64,000 nt of DNA from Nectonema munidae (Eukaryota > Nematomorpha > Nectonematoida > Nectonematidae), in NCBI GenBank assembly GCA_030549495.1, contig JAUIRK010000136.1:310001-374000 (forward strand), given 5' to 3'. The position numbers and the translations under genes are program-made. This document shows positions 1 to 10,231 of this stretch, in pieces (position 1 is the stretch's first letter; each line of letters begins with the position of its first letter). Under the pieces are notes generated by a model. The model was not told the DNA's origin and made no database searches. It saw nothing but the letters and a program-made list of their open reading frames with translations.

Positions 1-1
1 A

Positions 2-799
2 AAGAATACAAAAGTTAAGAAAAAAAAATCTGATAAGTCTAAATTAGAAGAAAAAAGTTTAGACTCTCAAAAAATTGAAAGTGTTCATAAAGCAAATGGG
101 TTAACCTTGGGAGAAAAACTTGAAGAATTGAATTCTAAAGATATTAGTCCTAATTTCAAGCAATTGCAAGAAATCCAATTTGGAGAAGCACAATCATTAG
201 CTACAGTTTTAAGGCAAAATTTACAAAGTGAAAATAAAGGTGCGATTCGTAATTTAATACAAGTTAAAGATGAAGGTCTCATTAATAAAACGCTAGAAAA
301 TCTGCCACTTGAATTCGTTATAATTTTATTAAAAATTCTTGTTGAAAAAATTGTTTCAGCAAAACTTGTTTCATCCAACTCTGGTCTTATTTGGGTCAAA
401 GTCTTGTTATCAAAATATTCTCTATACTTATCTACAATTCCTGAAATGAATATAATTCTATCTTCTTTAAAAGATGTTTTAGAATCTAGATCGTCTTTTT
501 TACCGCAACTTTTAAAATTAGAAACGAAGATAAATGTTTTAATAAACAATAAGCATAAAAGAGAGCCTACAAATTCTCTCTTTTTGAATAATACTAAAGC
601 CGAGTCTACTTATGAGGAATCATTAAATGTTATAGAAAAAAAATCAATGGATATACAGAATAGTTCGACTATTTTGATAAGTGAAAAAGTATTCGAAAAT
701 TCTTACAATGATGATGTCTTGAATAATATTTCTGACAGTGTTAGTGAAACAAATTCCGATTCAAGTAAAGCTTCAGAAGTTAGAATGAAAGAAATATAA
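2..799 (+). CDS. WDR43: WDR43/UTP5 C-terminal exon (5' part outside window)
   Basis: The reading frame is open from base 2, so this exon continues from upstream. The visible 265 residues begin with a lysine-rich linker and then a helical Utp12-type domain at about visible residues 37-175. Landmarks are LGEKLEELNS, ATVLRQNLQSENK, LPLEFVIILLKIL and YLSTIPEMN...LESRSSFLPQL. From memory these follow human WDR43 (ALxxRLG, LxTQGLESND, MPLHTIIPLLQEL, YLSTLPDL, MESR). An acidic/serine-rich tail ends at the TAA. WDR43 is a nucleolar WD-repeat protein of the t-UTP/UTPA part of the small-subunit processome, supporting pre-rRNA transcription and 18S processing. The WD repeats lie outside the window. The first internal ATG, at base 107, is not the true start. 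Confidence 0.85.
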   Translation, partial: KNTKVKKKKSDKSKLEEKSLDSQKIESVHKANGLTLGEKLEELNSKDISPNFKQLQEIQFGEAQSLATVLRQNLQSENKGAIRNLIQVKDEGLINKTLENLPLEFVIILLKILVEKIVSAKLVSSNSGLIWVKVLLSKYSLYLSTIPEMNIILSSLKDVLESRSSFLPQLLKLETKINVLINNKHKREPTNSLFLNNTKAESTYEESLNVIEKKSMDIQNSSTILISEKVFENSYNDDVLNNISDSVSETNSDSSKASEVRMKEI

Positions 800-2690
800 A
801 GAAAGTAATACAATAGCTTTTCATTTATTTAATTATCGTTAATTCTACGTATCTTTCCTTTTTTTTTAAATAAACTTATTTTATATTTTTCTAAGGTATT
901 CAGATGATATACGTATTAAATTAAATTCTATATTAATTTTAAAAACTCATTTTATTAGATTTATATCAAGCATTTGTATGTGTAACTTTGCTAAATTTAC
1001 AAAAAATTGTATAAATATATAACATCTAGAAAAACTAGATTTATATAACTACCTAATTCTTTTTTTTTTAATTTACATTTGATAGGGACTACTTAAATTT
1101 TGTTTTTTATACTTTTATATTGGGCTTTCTGATACAACTATGATGTATTTTAGTTGGGGTGGGCAAACTTTTTAGTGAAAGGGCAGTATGGTATATTTTA
1201 AAATAGGCAAAACAGGTTTTAAATGAATAACCAATAAAATTAAAATATATTTATTTGCGGATTAGATAGGATTCTTAGATCAAGATTCTAAATAAAATTA
1301 CGAGAAAGCTATACACGTTATTTTAGTTTTGTTTGCTGCATTTGAAAGATGAGTTTTCAAAGTGTATTGTATTTTATAAACAGAAAAGTTGTTACTAGGA
1401 TATTAATATTTTACAATCGTTTTTTTTGCTACACTTCATATAGCATATAGGAAATATTGCCCGGAGCGAGACAGGAGCAATAATTTTATGTTTTTTGATT
1501 TCGCTGATTCAGACCCCGAAGCCCTGTTTTTACCCACTAAATCTTTTATAAACTCTTGACTATTTTTTAAATTTCTTCATAAAAGAGATTCTTAATTGTG
1601 TTTTAAATGAGTTTATTACTTAACCGGAAAAAATGAAAATTGTTTCATATAAATGAAGTATAAATATTTATCAATTACGTCAGGTTTTTAATTAAATTGA
1701 GTTTTATTTGTTGCAACGTTATTTGCACAACAGTTTATCTTCACATGTTGAATCTATTTTAGCAATTTTTAAAAATATGTTTCGATGTATTTTTTGGAAA
1801 TTTATCAGCAATTTTAGATTAAAAATTCAAAAAGTTAATTTGAAAGAAAGCTGTGAGATTTTAAATTATTCCTATCTTGTAGAAAATTATTTTCTCTTTG
1901 TTTTGATTAATGTATTTTGTAAAATTTTTCATAAAATATTTTACCTTTTTTAATTTATTTGAATCATGTGTGCTTCTGAATTTATAGCAGGGTGAAAAAA
2001 TAAAAGTGGCTTGAAAAAAATGAATGAAAAATTAAGTAATTGGATGAACAAATGTCGCTAAGACAAAACAAAATTCCATTTTTGTACCTTCTATTTTCTC
2101 CCAAAAAATATTCTTTCGAATAAGGAAATATGTTTGAAACGACCAGAATTTCGATACAAAGCTAAAGGAACATGTTACATTTCATGCATCATAATCAACG
2201 AAAATTGGGTTTAGAACTCAATAATTTTGATGCCACTTTCATATCATATAAATTGAACGGAATTTTCAAATCATGATGACATCTTTCAAAGTCTAAAGTT
2301 GTAGGAACTAACTTAAGATTGATTTAAAAATAAGATAAAACTTGACTGATCCTCACAGGGCAAACTATGGCATTTTGCTTCATTTGAATTTTCAACTTGA
2401 TTTTTCGGCTGTAAAAAATATAAGACCTAGTTAAAAATTAGCATGAAATTTGTTCCACTATCTTGCATCGAACCAATTTTTTTATATATATACCCTCTTT
2501 TTGTGCTTAGAAACAAACTACGGTCATTTTAAGAACATAATATCCAGCTATTCAAAGTTGATGGGTCAACATAATTGGTTAAAATTGTCATTGGCCAATC
2601 TTTTTGACTACATAGTCAAGGTATACTAGCTATACTCTCGCAGCATTTTATTAGCGGTGGCCACCCCACTTTTGTATTTATTGTATATAA
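800..2690. other. Intergenic AT-rich DNA, no gene seen
   Basis: This follows the WDR43 stop. No reading frame has convincing protein character. A short tract at about 1155-1215 (ggggtgggcaaactttttag) resembles the degenerate terminus of a hAT-type element, but I find no partner end. Confidence 0.5.
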
Positions 2691-2749
2691 CAATTATTTT
2701 GGGTTTATTATATTGACCAACACATTTTATTTCATTCAAATGTTCACTA

Positions 2750-3665
2750 GATAAAATGTATTCAATCTTGACATTTTTGCGGCAATGTTTTTTAGGAATG
2801 TAAGCTGTAAGAGAAGCGTTTGGAGTATAGAGGAACTTTCACACTAATTCAATTTCAAACCTCTTAAATGTTGAGGCCTGATATTATGAGGCATAAAGTT
2901 TCTGTTTGACCTCTAGCATTATCAATTATTGTAACACCGCTTGTTTGAGCCTATTCACAAAGTTCGTAAGACAAAAATCTATCAACCACTATTCCTGTGA
3001 CTTTGAGAACAATGATATCTTTTCACTATAATATTACCAATAAAATGACCGGTTTTGCCAAGTACTTAAACATATATTTGTGATTTCAAAGCATAGAAAG
3101 ATTTAGAGTCGTTAGAATAAATTACCTTTATCCGGACATCGACCTCTCAACTTAACAAGTTGTTCATCAATTGTAACGTACTCATGATGAAAGTAATAAT
3201 TTGAAAACTCTTGAAAAGTGTTTTTGTAAAAAACTAACTTTTGATATCTTATCATTAGGGTCTATCTGTCTTTAAATCGAATCTGATAAAAATGTAGACT
3301 AGAACAAACATATCTTTATAGCAGTATTTTAGATTTTAACATCATAAAGTTGAGCGACTATAAAAAACTAAAAATGAATAAAAGTGCCTGCTTACGCTTA
3401 GTTAGACTCCATGTGAGCCATGATGCCTCTATATATGTGTTGAATTAACTAAGCATGGAAATAGAAAACAGAGAACCCGGCAGTTAAGCACTATTCCTAA
3501 GGGCTGGAGGATGTATTATATATTATATCTCTTATATTCTGGCGTAAAAGTCTATCTTCATTAGATCTAGGTGTCCAGAAGTACTCTGTTTGATCAGGGG
3601 CAACAACAGTATGAAAAAAAAATCTTCGTTGCTATCAATAGAAGTATCAGTGTAGTTAGACATAT
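2750..3665 (-). pseudogene. Decayed piggyBac-like transposase
   Basis: On the minus strand an N-terminal piece starts at about 3665 (MSNYTDTSIDSNEDFF), the serine/acidic-rich opening common in piggyBac transposases. Further along, about 3195-3130, is HEYVTIDEQLVKLRGRCP, which matches the conserved block around the first catalytic Asp (xxxDEQLVxFRGRxP). Several stops and frame changes separate the pieces, so no active protein is possible. The C-terminal cysteine-rich domain was not seen. This is a DNA-transposon remnant on the same strand as the unnamed exon at 4.9 kb. Confidence 0.65.
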
Positions 3666-3669
3666 ATAA

Positions 3670-4885
3670 GAAAGCAGTAGAGCTTGAATAACAACGAGAA
3701 AAATGGAGCTATGAGGAAAGTTTTCTTCGTAATAAATGAAAAATCAAAAAATAAAGAATGATGTCAGTTTACCGACGTTAGCAGCAATCAATAGCTTGAC
3801 GATTAGATGTGAGATCAATATAGTAATATGTTCCCGATATCAAGCATGGTAAATTTTTATCATAATTTTTATGAACACTTAAATTTTATTTATACAGTGA
3901 TGCAAGAGCATAACCAGAAATTCGTATTTCTCCATCACACGTGTGAATTTTTCAAAATAATCTGTATGATACATCTATACAGGGATTCCACTTGAGCGCA
4001 TAATCTTACTATGGAGAAAGCAACGTGAAACAAATATTATGATGAAAAACTTTCCTTCTTTTTCGATGTGGTTCAGAGAGGAGCTTATAATATTATATAA
4101 TACTTTTATAAATTGAATGCCTCTAAAACATCTGTAAAAGTACAAATACGAACAATTCCATAAATAACGAACTTTGCTCAACTGAACTATTTCCAAGGTA
4201 ATGGATTTCGCACCGCAAAAAATCCAGCATGTACAACTAGATACCTCTGGTCCCATAAGTTTTTTTTTCAAACTAAAAACAATTTTTGCGTTTATTGGTT
4301 AAATAAACTTACAATCCAACATCTACACAAACCACATTGAGAAACATAATGCCACCTTTAAACATTCAACTTTTAAAAAAAAAGTTTAGGACTATCATTA
4401 TACTGATTTCTTCATCTTTTCCAAGGAAAAAAACGAAATCTTGAATAATAAAATGATGTTAGAATATTTAGTATACCGCTAAAGTGATTTTCAATGAGAA
4501 AATTGAAAACAAGACAAAACTCGAACTCGTTTTATACGTTTAGTTTATTGAAGGAATATAATGTAGCTAAGAAGTTTTTGTCAATAGTTCGTCTTATATC
4601 AAATTCTATCGTAAGGCGAGGGTTAAGTGATGAACTTAAATTTTTCCTGTATACGTTGATATCCAATTGAAAAAATGTTTGCTTTCTCTTTACCCGAATT
4701 CAAAATCATAATGAATAAACAGAGTGTCAGCAATTTGAATTAAATTTTTTTGTTATCTTGTTTATAAAATTATAAAAAGAATATTGCTGCATAACTAGTA
4801 TTTAAAATTTGGCCTGTTGATATATGAAAGTAATTTATTAAGCAAAAAACAAAGCTTTATGGATAAATAACATGCAAAAGAAGGC
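3670..4885. other. Intergenic DNA, no supported gene
   Basis: A 98-codon minus-strand frame at 3975-4271 has no family resemblance and looks like chance. The tract may include the 5' flank of the piggyBac remnant next to it. Confidence 0.4.
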
Positions 4886-4893
4886 AAATTTAT

Positions 4894-4968
4894 TCAATCG
4901 TAGTCATCTGGAGGAACACCAAGTTCTTCATCTGTCCAACAACTTGGCTCAGGTAGTGGAAAATGACC
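4894..4968 (-). CDS. Terminal exon of an unidentified gene
   Basis: On the minus strand a TTTTTAG acceptor opens a 75-nt exon reading GHFPLPEPSCWTDEELG then VPPDDYD and TGA. An AATAAA signal begins within a few bases of the stop. The tail is rich in Pro, Asp and Glu, as at the C-terminus of a small soluble or mitochondrial protein, and shows no decay. I do not recognise the family. Upstream exons should lie above 4968 on the minus strand, but I could not place them. The splice acceptor, clean frame and polyadenylation signal make this better than a chance ORF. Confidence 0.5.
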   Translation of the reverse strand, partial: GHFPLPEPSCWTDEELGVPPDDYD

Positions 4969-5447
4969 CTAAAAAGTGAAAATTATAATTAAAAGTGAAA
5001 CTGCCTTTAAAGAATGTAAGCGTGTTACTTGCAGAGCATGATTAGATTAACTACCTTTTATATATTCTTATGTAGATCATGTTTTCAATCTATATTTATA
5101 CTGTTGAAAGCGAACTTTTCTTTTCTAATAGCAATTCTAAAACAAGTAGCGTATTTTGGCCAAATTCAACCGAAAAACATAGGATAAGTCGCAGGTCACA
5201 GATGTATCCTATTCTTGTAAGCATAGATATAAGGGTAAATCAAAGATGAGTGTGCAGTACATATGTGTACAAACCTTTTTGAGTTCGATATGTATGATGA
5301 TTACTGTAAATAAACAATGCTTTAATACTGAGTCTTGTTGTTTTATTTAATCTTTAAGAAAATAGTTTTAAATAGACCAATTAAACTTTTTCCATACAAA
5401 AGAAATCAATTTAAAAATTATGTAACTCCTTTTGGTTTTTCAAGTTT

Positions 5448-5640
5448 TTGGCAGATGGCCTAGTGGTAGGAGCGTATGGTATTGGTCCAGATGGTCTGGG
5501 TTCGATTCCCAATCGTGACTATCATTATCATCTGTCCAGATATGCAAGATTATTATTCCTCCCTATGGATGCGATACGAATAACCAAAAAAATATCAAAC
5601 GTAGGTTCGAACTAAATTCAGGAATATAGAAAGTCACCAT
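5448..5640 (+). mobile_element. tRNA-derived SINE copy
   Basis: The head carries an A-box-like TGGCCTAGTGGTAGGAGCG and a perfect B-box GGTTCGATTCC, about 45 bases apart. The would-be acceptor stem (GGCAGAT) has no complement after the T arm, so it cannot fold as a working tRNA. A non-tRNA body follows (from about 5520, cctccctatggatgcgat). This is the structure of a pol III-transcribed SINE. Body and 3' end are not well defined. Confidence 0.6.
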
Positions 5641-5698
5641 AACAATAAGATAAGAAAAGAAAGTCCACATTAAGTAGAGCTTGTAACACAGTTTAGAT

Positions 5699-5983
5699 CA
5701 GGGATCGGCAAACTTTCTTACCCATCGACCCCTTCATAGAACATTTGTCTTCACATCGATCCCCACCCCACATAGAAATGTTTAATAAAAACATTAATCA
5801 ATGTCCAACAATTAGGAGAAAAAATACAAACCAAAAATGTTTCATATATCCTATACTATACAATGTCCTAAGTTATGTTTTAAAAGAAAAGGGAGATTTA
5901 TTACTACTATAAAGCACAATTTGGAAAGTTTGTCTATCTTATCGACCCCCAGGGGTCGATATCGACCACTTTGCCGACCCCTG
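5699..5983. mobile_element. hAT-type MITE with perfect 8-bp target duplication
   Basis: The ends are CAGGGATCGGCAAACTTT at the left and ACTTTGCCGACCCCTG at the right, imperfect inverted repeats of the CAGNGGTNNGCAAACT type usual for hAT elements. GTTTAGAT lies immediately outside both ends (5691-5698 and 5984-5991), an exact 8-bp target site duplication. The 285-bp interior has no coding capacity, so this is a non-autonomous copy. Confidence 0.9.
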
Positions 5984-5991
5984 GTTTAGAT

Positions 5992-7535
5992 CGATGTTTT
6001 AATGGCCTCCTAATTTGCATACATGCCGCAAATATTGAATTTTGATAAATACTGGTGTACTTAAAAATAATTTTCCTTAAAAAATGCATACATAAGTTGC
6101 GCGCGAGGAGAGGAAACACAATGCCAGATTTTTAAATCAAACAGACAAAAATAGTATTGAAAAAAGTCAAGAAATTTTTTTTGAATTTTTTACAAAAATA
6201 ATAATTAATACGAAAAATACTTTAAAAGGTAAAAGATGCATTTTTATACTTAAAAAAGAGATAAACAATCACATTTGGAGCTAAATTTTTCTAAATAAGA
6301 TAGGATTCTTATAAAAGCCTCTCGGTTTCCGTTGTTAAGCGACGGCAAAAGAGAGACATCTCATAACCCTATGTATATTGAAACATTCAATAATACATTT
6401 TGAATTTTAATTTCAAAAATAAATATAAGACAATTCTAGTGGAGCCTGCAGCTTTTCAATTTCAGATACTGGAGGTGCAAAATTTAGTCACGCCTCCCCA
6501 GCCGCCAAAATTTTTTGAAGAAAAATAGTCTTTTCACTAGGAATATATATTTATTGACCCTTTGAGAAACAGCGGGACACCAGTGTCACAAAAATGAAAA
6601 TTGTCTGCTTTAAATATAGTAAAGTGCATTGAAAAAAGGAGACGATTAGTCTTCAAAATTCTGGTCCTTAGAGGTTTAAGGTAGACGATTTTCATTTTTT
6701 GGGTTATCGTGGTAAATAAAAGTGGCTGAAAAGTAATAATAAAGCTTACCGTAAAAATTTCTCTTTTATGGAAAACATGATAAAAGAAATATGTCCACAT
6801 CAGGATATATGCGAAATCGTTATACAATTCGTCTTTTAATGAAAGGCAAACAGGAAATCGGCGATAGAACCAACTAAAATATTAGAAGTTACTATTCAAA
6901 TTAAAAGGAGAGACAAATAGGAGGCGTTCATAATGACTCCAAACTAGAGATGAAATTCACTGAGTATATTATGCTCCAATAATACACTAAACTTCTCTAA
7001 ACCGGCCACTGGGGAAAGATTCCCAAACTTGATTAACGCCCATAAAAAGATTAAATACATTCCCTTCCCCCCTCACACGCACATTTAAAGTGTAAAATTT
7101 GTTTGTTATAAAATATCTTCGAAAACATCAAGAGGTTGGACACGGGGTGAGGGGCTTAAATTTCTTATCTTTACAAATAAATTTGTTAGGAGTGATATGT
7201 ATATTTTCAATGTCCTCTCTTCATATTCCATATATACAGATAAAGTAAGGCATGAGATTGCATGAAATATTATTAAGAGGAAACAGGGTTGATATATTGT
7301 CCTTTTTAAGGCCAGCGATGTCAAATTAGCACTTTTTGTAAGTATTTGGTCATGAAATTCATAGTTGGCTTTTTTTGATATTATTTAATTTTCTTTTTAA
7401 ATGTATCAAAACTCCTTTCAAACAAATTCAAAGTACAAAGAAAAAATATTAAAAGATGCTTTGATAAATCAAACTATTTATATTTTCATTTTGCTACTTC
7501 GATCGTCGAAGATATTGAATTAAGGAATGCAATGT
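5992..7535. other. Intergenic DNA, no supported gene
   Basis: Short frames on both strands lack family features. A GC-richer patch near 6465-6515 may be the edge of an old repeat. Nothing else is identified. Confidence 0.4.
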
Positions 7536-7538
7536 TAG

Positions 7539-7706
7539 TCTTTCACGAATGATCCTTTCGAGAAGTCTAAGGAATTAGAGTTACTTCTTAAAACTATGAA
7601 GAACAGGATCCATAATTCTGATGTAGGTGAAAAAGAACTAGAGAAAATTGACCACGGAGTAAAATTTCAACTGGAAGTTGTTCGCTATTTGAATCAATTT
7701 TGTTAA
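7539..7706 (+). CDS. Possible terminal exon of an unidentified plus-strand gene
   Basis: After TTAG at 7535-7538 a 55-codon frame runs to TAA. It opens SFTNDPFEKSKELELLLKTM and ends QLEVVRYLNQFC. The composition is strongly helical and coiled-coil-like (Lys/Glu/Leu heptads) with balanced codon use, unlike the surrounding AT-rich noise. The pyrimidine tract before the acceptor is weak, which lowers confidence. I do not recognise the protein and saw no upstream exons. Confidence 0.4.
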   Translation, partial: SFTNDPFEKSKELELLLKTMKNRIHNSDVGEKELEKIDHGVKFQLEVVRYLNQFC

Positions 7707-7709
7707 AAA

Positions 7710-8830
7710 TATTTTTTTGAAATTACTTCTTTCCTAAATTATTCATATGGCATTGTTGTTTCATTTTTGAAATTTCTTTCAATCACCTCAAATATAAAAA
7801 AAAACCCATTTAATAGACGATTTGTTTTCAAAACATGAGCCTTAAAAGATTTTGTTATAAGCATCAATGTTTCAAGATGTTTTAAGTAGCAAAACTGTTT
7901 AATAAAACATTTTTCAACACCGATTTGTTTTTAAAAATAAAACCGAGTTTCTAAAGTCTGAAATTATGCAAAATCTACATTTGTTTTTAAAAATAAAACC
8001 GAGTATCTAAAGTATGAAATTATGCAAAATCTACATTATCGTAAAAAATTAAATAATGCATTTGGCAAAAATAGAAAATTTTATATTTTAATATAGTTTT
8101 TGTTATCTTAACAAAATATTCTTACAATTTACATTGAAGATTGAACAAATTTTTTATCAATTCATTTTTCAATAAAAAAACACATATTTTCTTAAGGTTT
8201 TTTTCCATAAAAATTATATTAGCTCCTCAATATTTTTAATATAAAAAGTCAATCATTTGAAAACATTGATATTTGATATTTAAATAAATTTATATTTTGA
8301 TCGTTGTTAAAAATGACTATACCGTGTTTTAGGTAGCATAAAATCTAGTCCTTCTAGTGTTAACCTCTCAAAACAAGATATGAGGTAGGCGAAATTTAAA
8401 TTCAAACAGGCAGAAGCGGTAGTTAGTTTTATACTTTTTATTAAATCAAAATTTCCAGCGTTTTTTTGTGAAACTAATTTTTCTAGCAGACAAAAATAAA
8501 TACTTAAGTGAAGACTAAAGAGAAACTTAAGCTTGTTTTTTTATCAATAAGTTAAGCATAACTTCAGGCTAATTAATTCAATTCTACTATCATGATTTGA
8601 AGTAGCCCCGTGGCGGTTCCCCGGGCCCTCGGAAATACAGTGTTTTCCGATCTATTAAATCGTTGTTGAAATTAATTACGCGATTGCTGCATTTGAATAC
8701 GTCATTGCTGCATATTTAGTGGGTAGTTTGAAATAATAATACTTGTGCAATCATATATTTATTTAATAGAGAAAATACAAAAATTAAAAAAATTTTTTTT
8801 TTATTGTAATCAACACTCAATATTTTCATG
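7710..8830. other. Intergenic AT-rich DNA
   Basis: No gene seen. The stretch holds the 56-bp tandem repeat listed separately. Around 8606-8660 there is an isolated GC-rich patch (cgtggcggttccccgggccc) that resembles a transposon end, but no partner was found. Confidence 0.4.
7924..8035. repeat. Two-copy tandem repeat, 56-bp unit
   Basis: Two adjacent copies of a 56-bp unit begin at 7924 and 7980 with only a few differences (for example GAGTTTCTAAAGTCTG versus GAGTATCTAAAGTATG). This is a recent local duplication in non-coding DNA. Confidence 0.9.
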
Positions 8831-8833
8831 GTT

Positions 8834-8967
8834 TTAACAAGAGTAATCCAGCATATTCTGATAATATCCAATGGAGGCAAAACTTAGAGCCTCTGGAAAA
8901 GATGGTTGCACGAACACCAAATCGACACTTCTTTTTGGCCTGGTACAAACTTTAAAACCAACTTCAT
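8834..8967 (-). CDS. Terminal exon of an unidentified gene
   Basis: A TTTTTTAG acceptor on the minus strand opens an exon in split-codon phase (two bases complete the first codon). It contains EVGFKVCTRPKRSVDLVF and SFPEALSFASIGYYQNMLD, ending YSC then TAA. An AATAAA signal lies about 30 bases after the stop. The 44-residue tail reads like a conserved globular C-terminus and shows no stops or decay. I do not recognise the family. The upstream exon should end in phase 1 and lie above 8967; the frame at 9317-9529 is one candidate neighbour. Confidence 0.55.
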
Positions 8968-9316
8968 CTAAAAAATCTAATCGTGTTACAATCAATAAAT
9001 ACTTTTATTATTTTCAATAAAATTTTCTATTAGACTCTATTAAATAATGAATATATATGTTTACGACAAATATTATTTGTAAATCCAACATAAAATGCAG
9101 TATTTGTAATCAAATGCAACGTCGACGTAATTAATTGCAGCAACGACTTGATATATCGAAAAACAGTGTGTATATAGACTTTTCTAAATTTAATTGGCTT
9201 CTTTTTAAACCACATATCAGAGAGTAGAACACTTCGCACAAACATAACGCATAAATGTTAAAAAAGTTTTGTGTCAAAGTACTTAATGGTGTATGCTTTT
9301 TCATAGTTCAAATGAA

Positions 9317-9529
9317 TTAAGCGAAATGACTTAGCTGAATAACAAGATAAGACAAAGCGAAAATGCAGTTTTCTTTTTTGAGTAGTAAAGCAGTTCGGTA
9401 GGTTGAGCGAATAAGTAGATTAATTTTGTTCTTTCCTTCAAAATCATCATGGCGTTTTTGAAGTGTTTGAGGGTATTCTTTTTCCTTGCTTCCTGCTTTA
9501 GCTGATTTTAAAGCTTGGCTGGTTGCATA
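9317..9529 (-). CDS. Possible internal exon or coding remnant, unidentified
   Basis: After a GATAG acceptor at 9530-9531 the minus strand is open for 70 codons. The first half (YATSQALKSAKAGSKEKEYP, then QTLQKRHDDFEG) has real protein character: charged, helical and codon-balanced. The second half is less convincing, so the exon may end near 9430, although I see no clean GT donor. It lies just upstream of the terminal exon at 8834-8967 and could belong to the same gene. Confidence 0.3.
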   Translation of the reverse strand, partial: YATSQALKSAKAGSKEKEYPQTLQKRHDDFEGKNKINLLIRSTYRTALLLKKENCIFALSYLVIQLSHFA

Positions 9530-10231
9530 CTATCCTTTCATAATGTTTCAAAATAGATGAAACAAATTGACATCATACTATTTTGGAGGACGGATTAAAG
9601 ATAAATATTTAGCACGATATTATCACTACATTTTTTTTTAAACAAAAGGCTCATTTAGCTTATATAAGTGATTTTGAAAATTAAGAAAGCATTTAATTGT
9701 GAAACAATTGTATTTTAGGTTTTCGAAAAACACAACATATGGCTCAAATTTTATGAAAAAAATCAAGCGTGAGACTTTTCAAATTCGTAATAGATAAAAA
9801 AATTCACATAAGTATTTTAATTGATAGCTAAAAGTATTTATAATTACATTTTCAAAATATTTTTTTATTCAATCAAAAATTACAAATTTTTGGTAAAAAA
9901 ATAAATTGTAGAATTTTATTAATTTAAATATTTTCAACAAAAAAATAGATCCATTTAACTTAGAAATCAATACGATTATAAGTATGCCAAACTTTTCAAT
10001 TAAAGCAAAAAATTGGTATTTAAACTTAAAATTGTTTGCTGAATTTGTATATAAAACACAAAACATTAATATAAACCAAACTATCCCAAAAATATAATAA
10101 GATCACCTGTATATTTTATCAAAATTGCCTTTTAAGAAATCTGTTCGCTTTAGATACTTATTCTGTAAAATAATATTGATAGGTGAAAGGTAAACAAAAC
10201 AAAAATGTTTGTATAAGGAAAAAATTTATTT

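Noticed and set aside
85-549. 154-codon minus-strand frame
   Set aside because: It is the antisense shadow of the WDR43 Utp12 domain.
5448-5525. Possible functional tRNA gene with A and B boxes
   Set aside because: The acceptor stem halves do not pair and a non-tRNA body follows; better read as a SINE head.
9451-9507. Short ATG frame with signal-peptide look (MAFLKCLRVFFFLASCFS)
   Set aside because: Stops after 18 codons without a good donor; the opposite strand has a longer, more protein-like frame.
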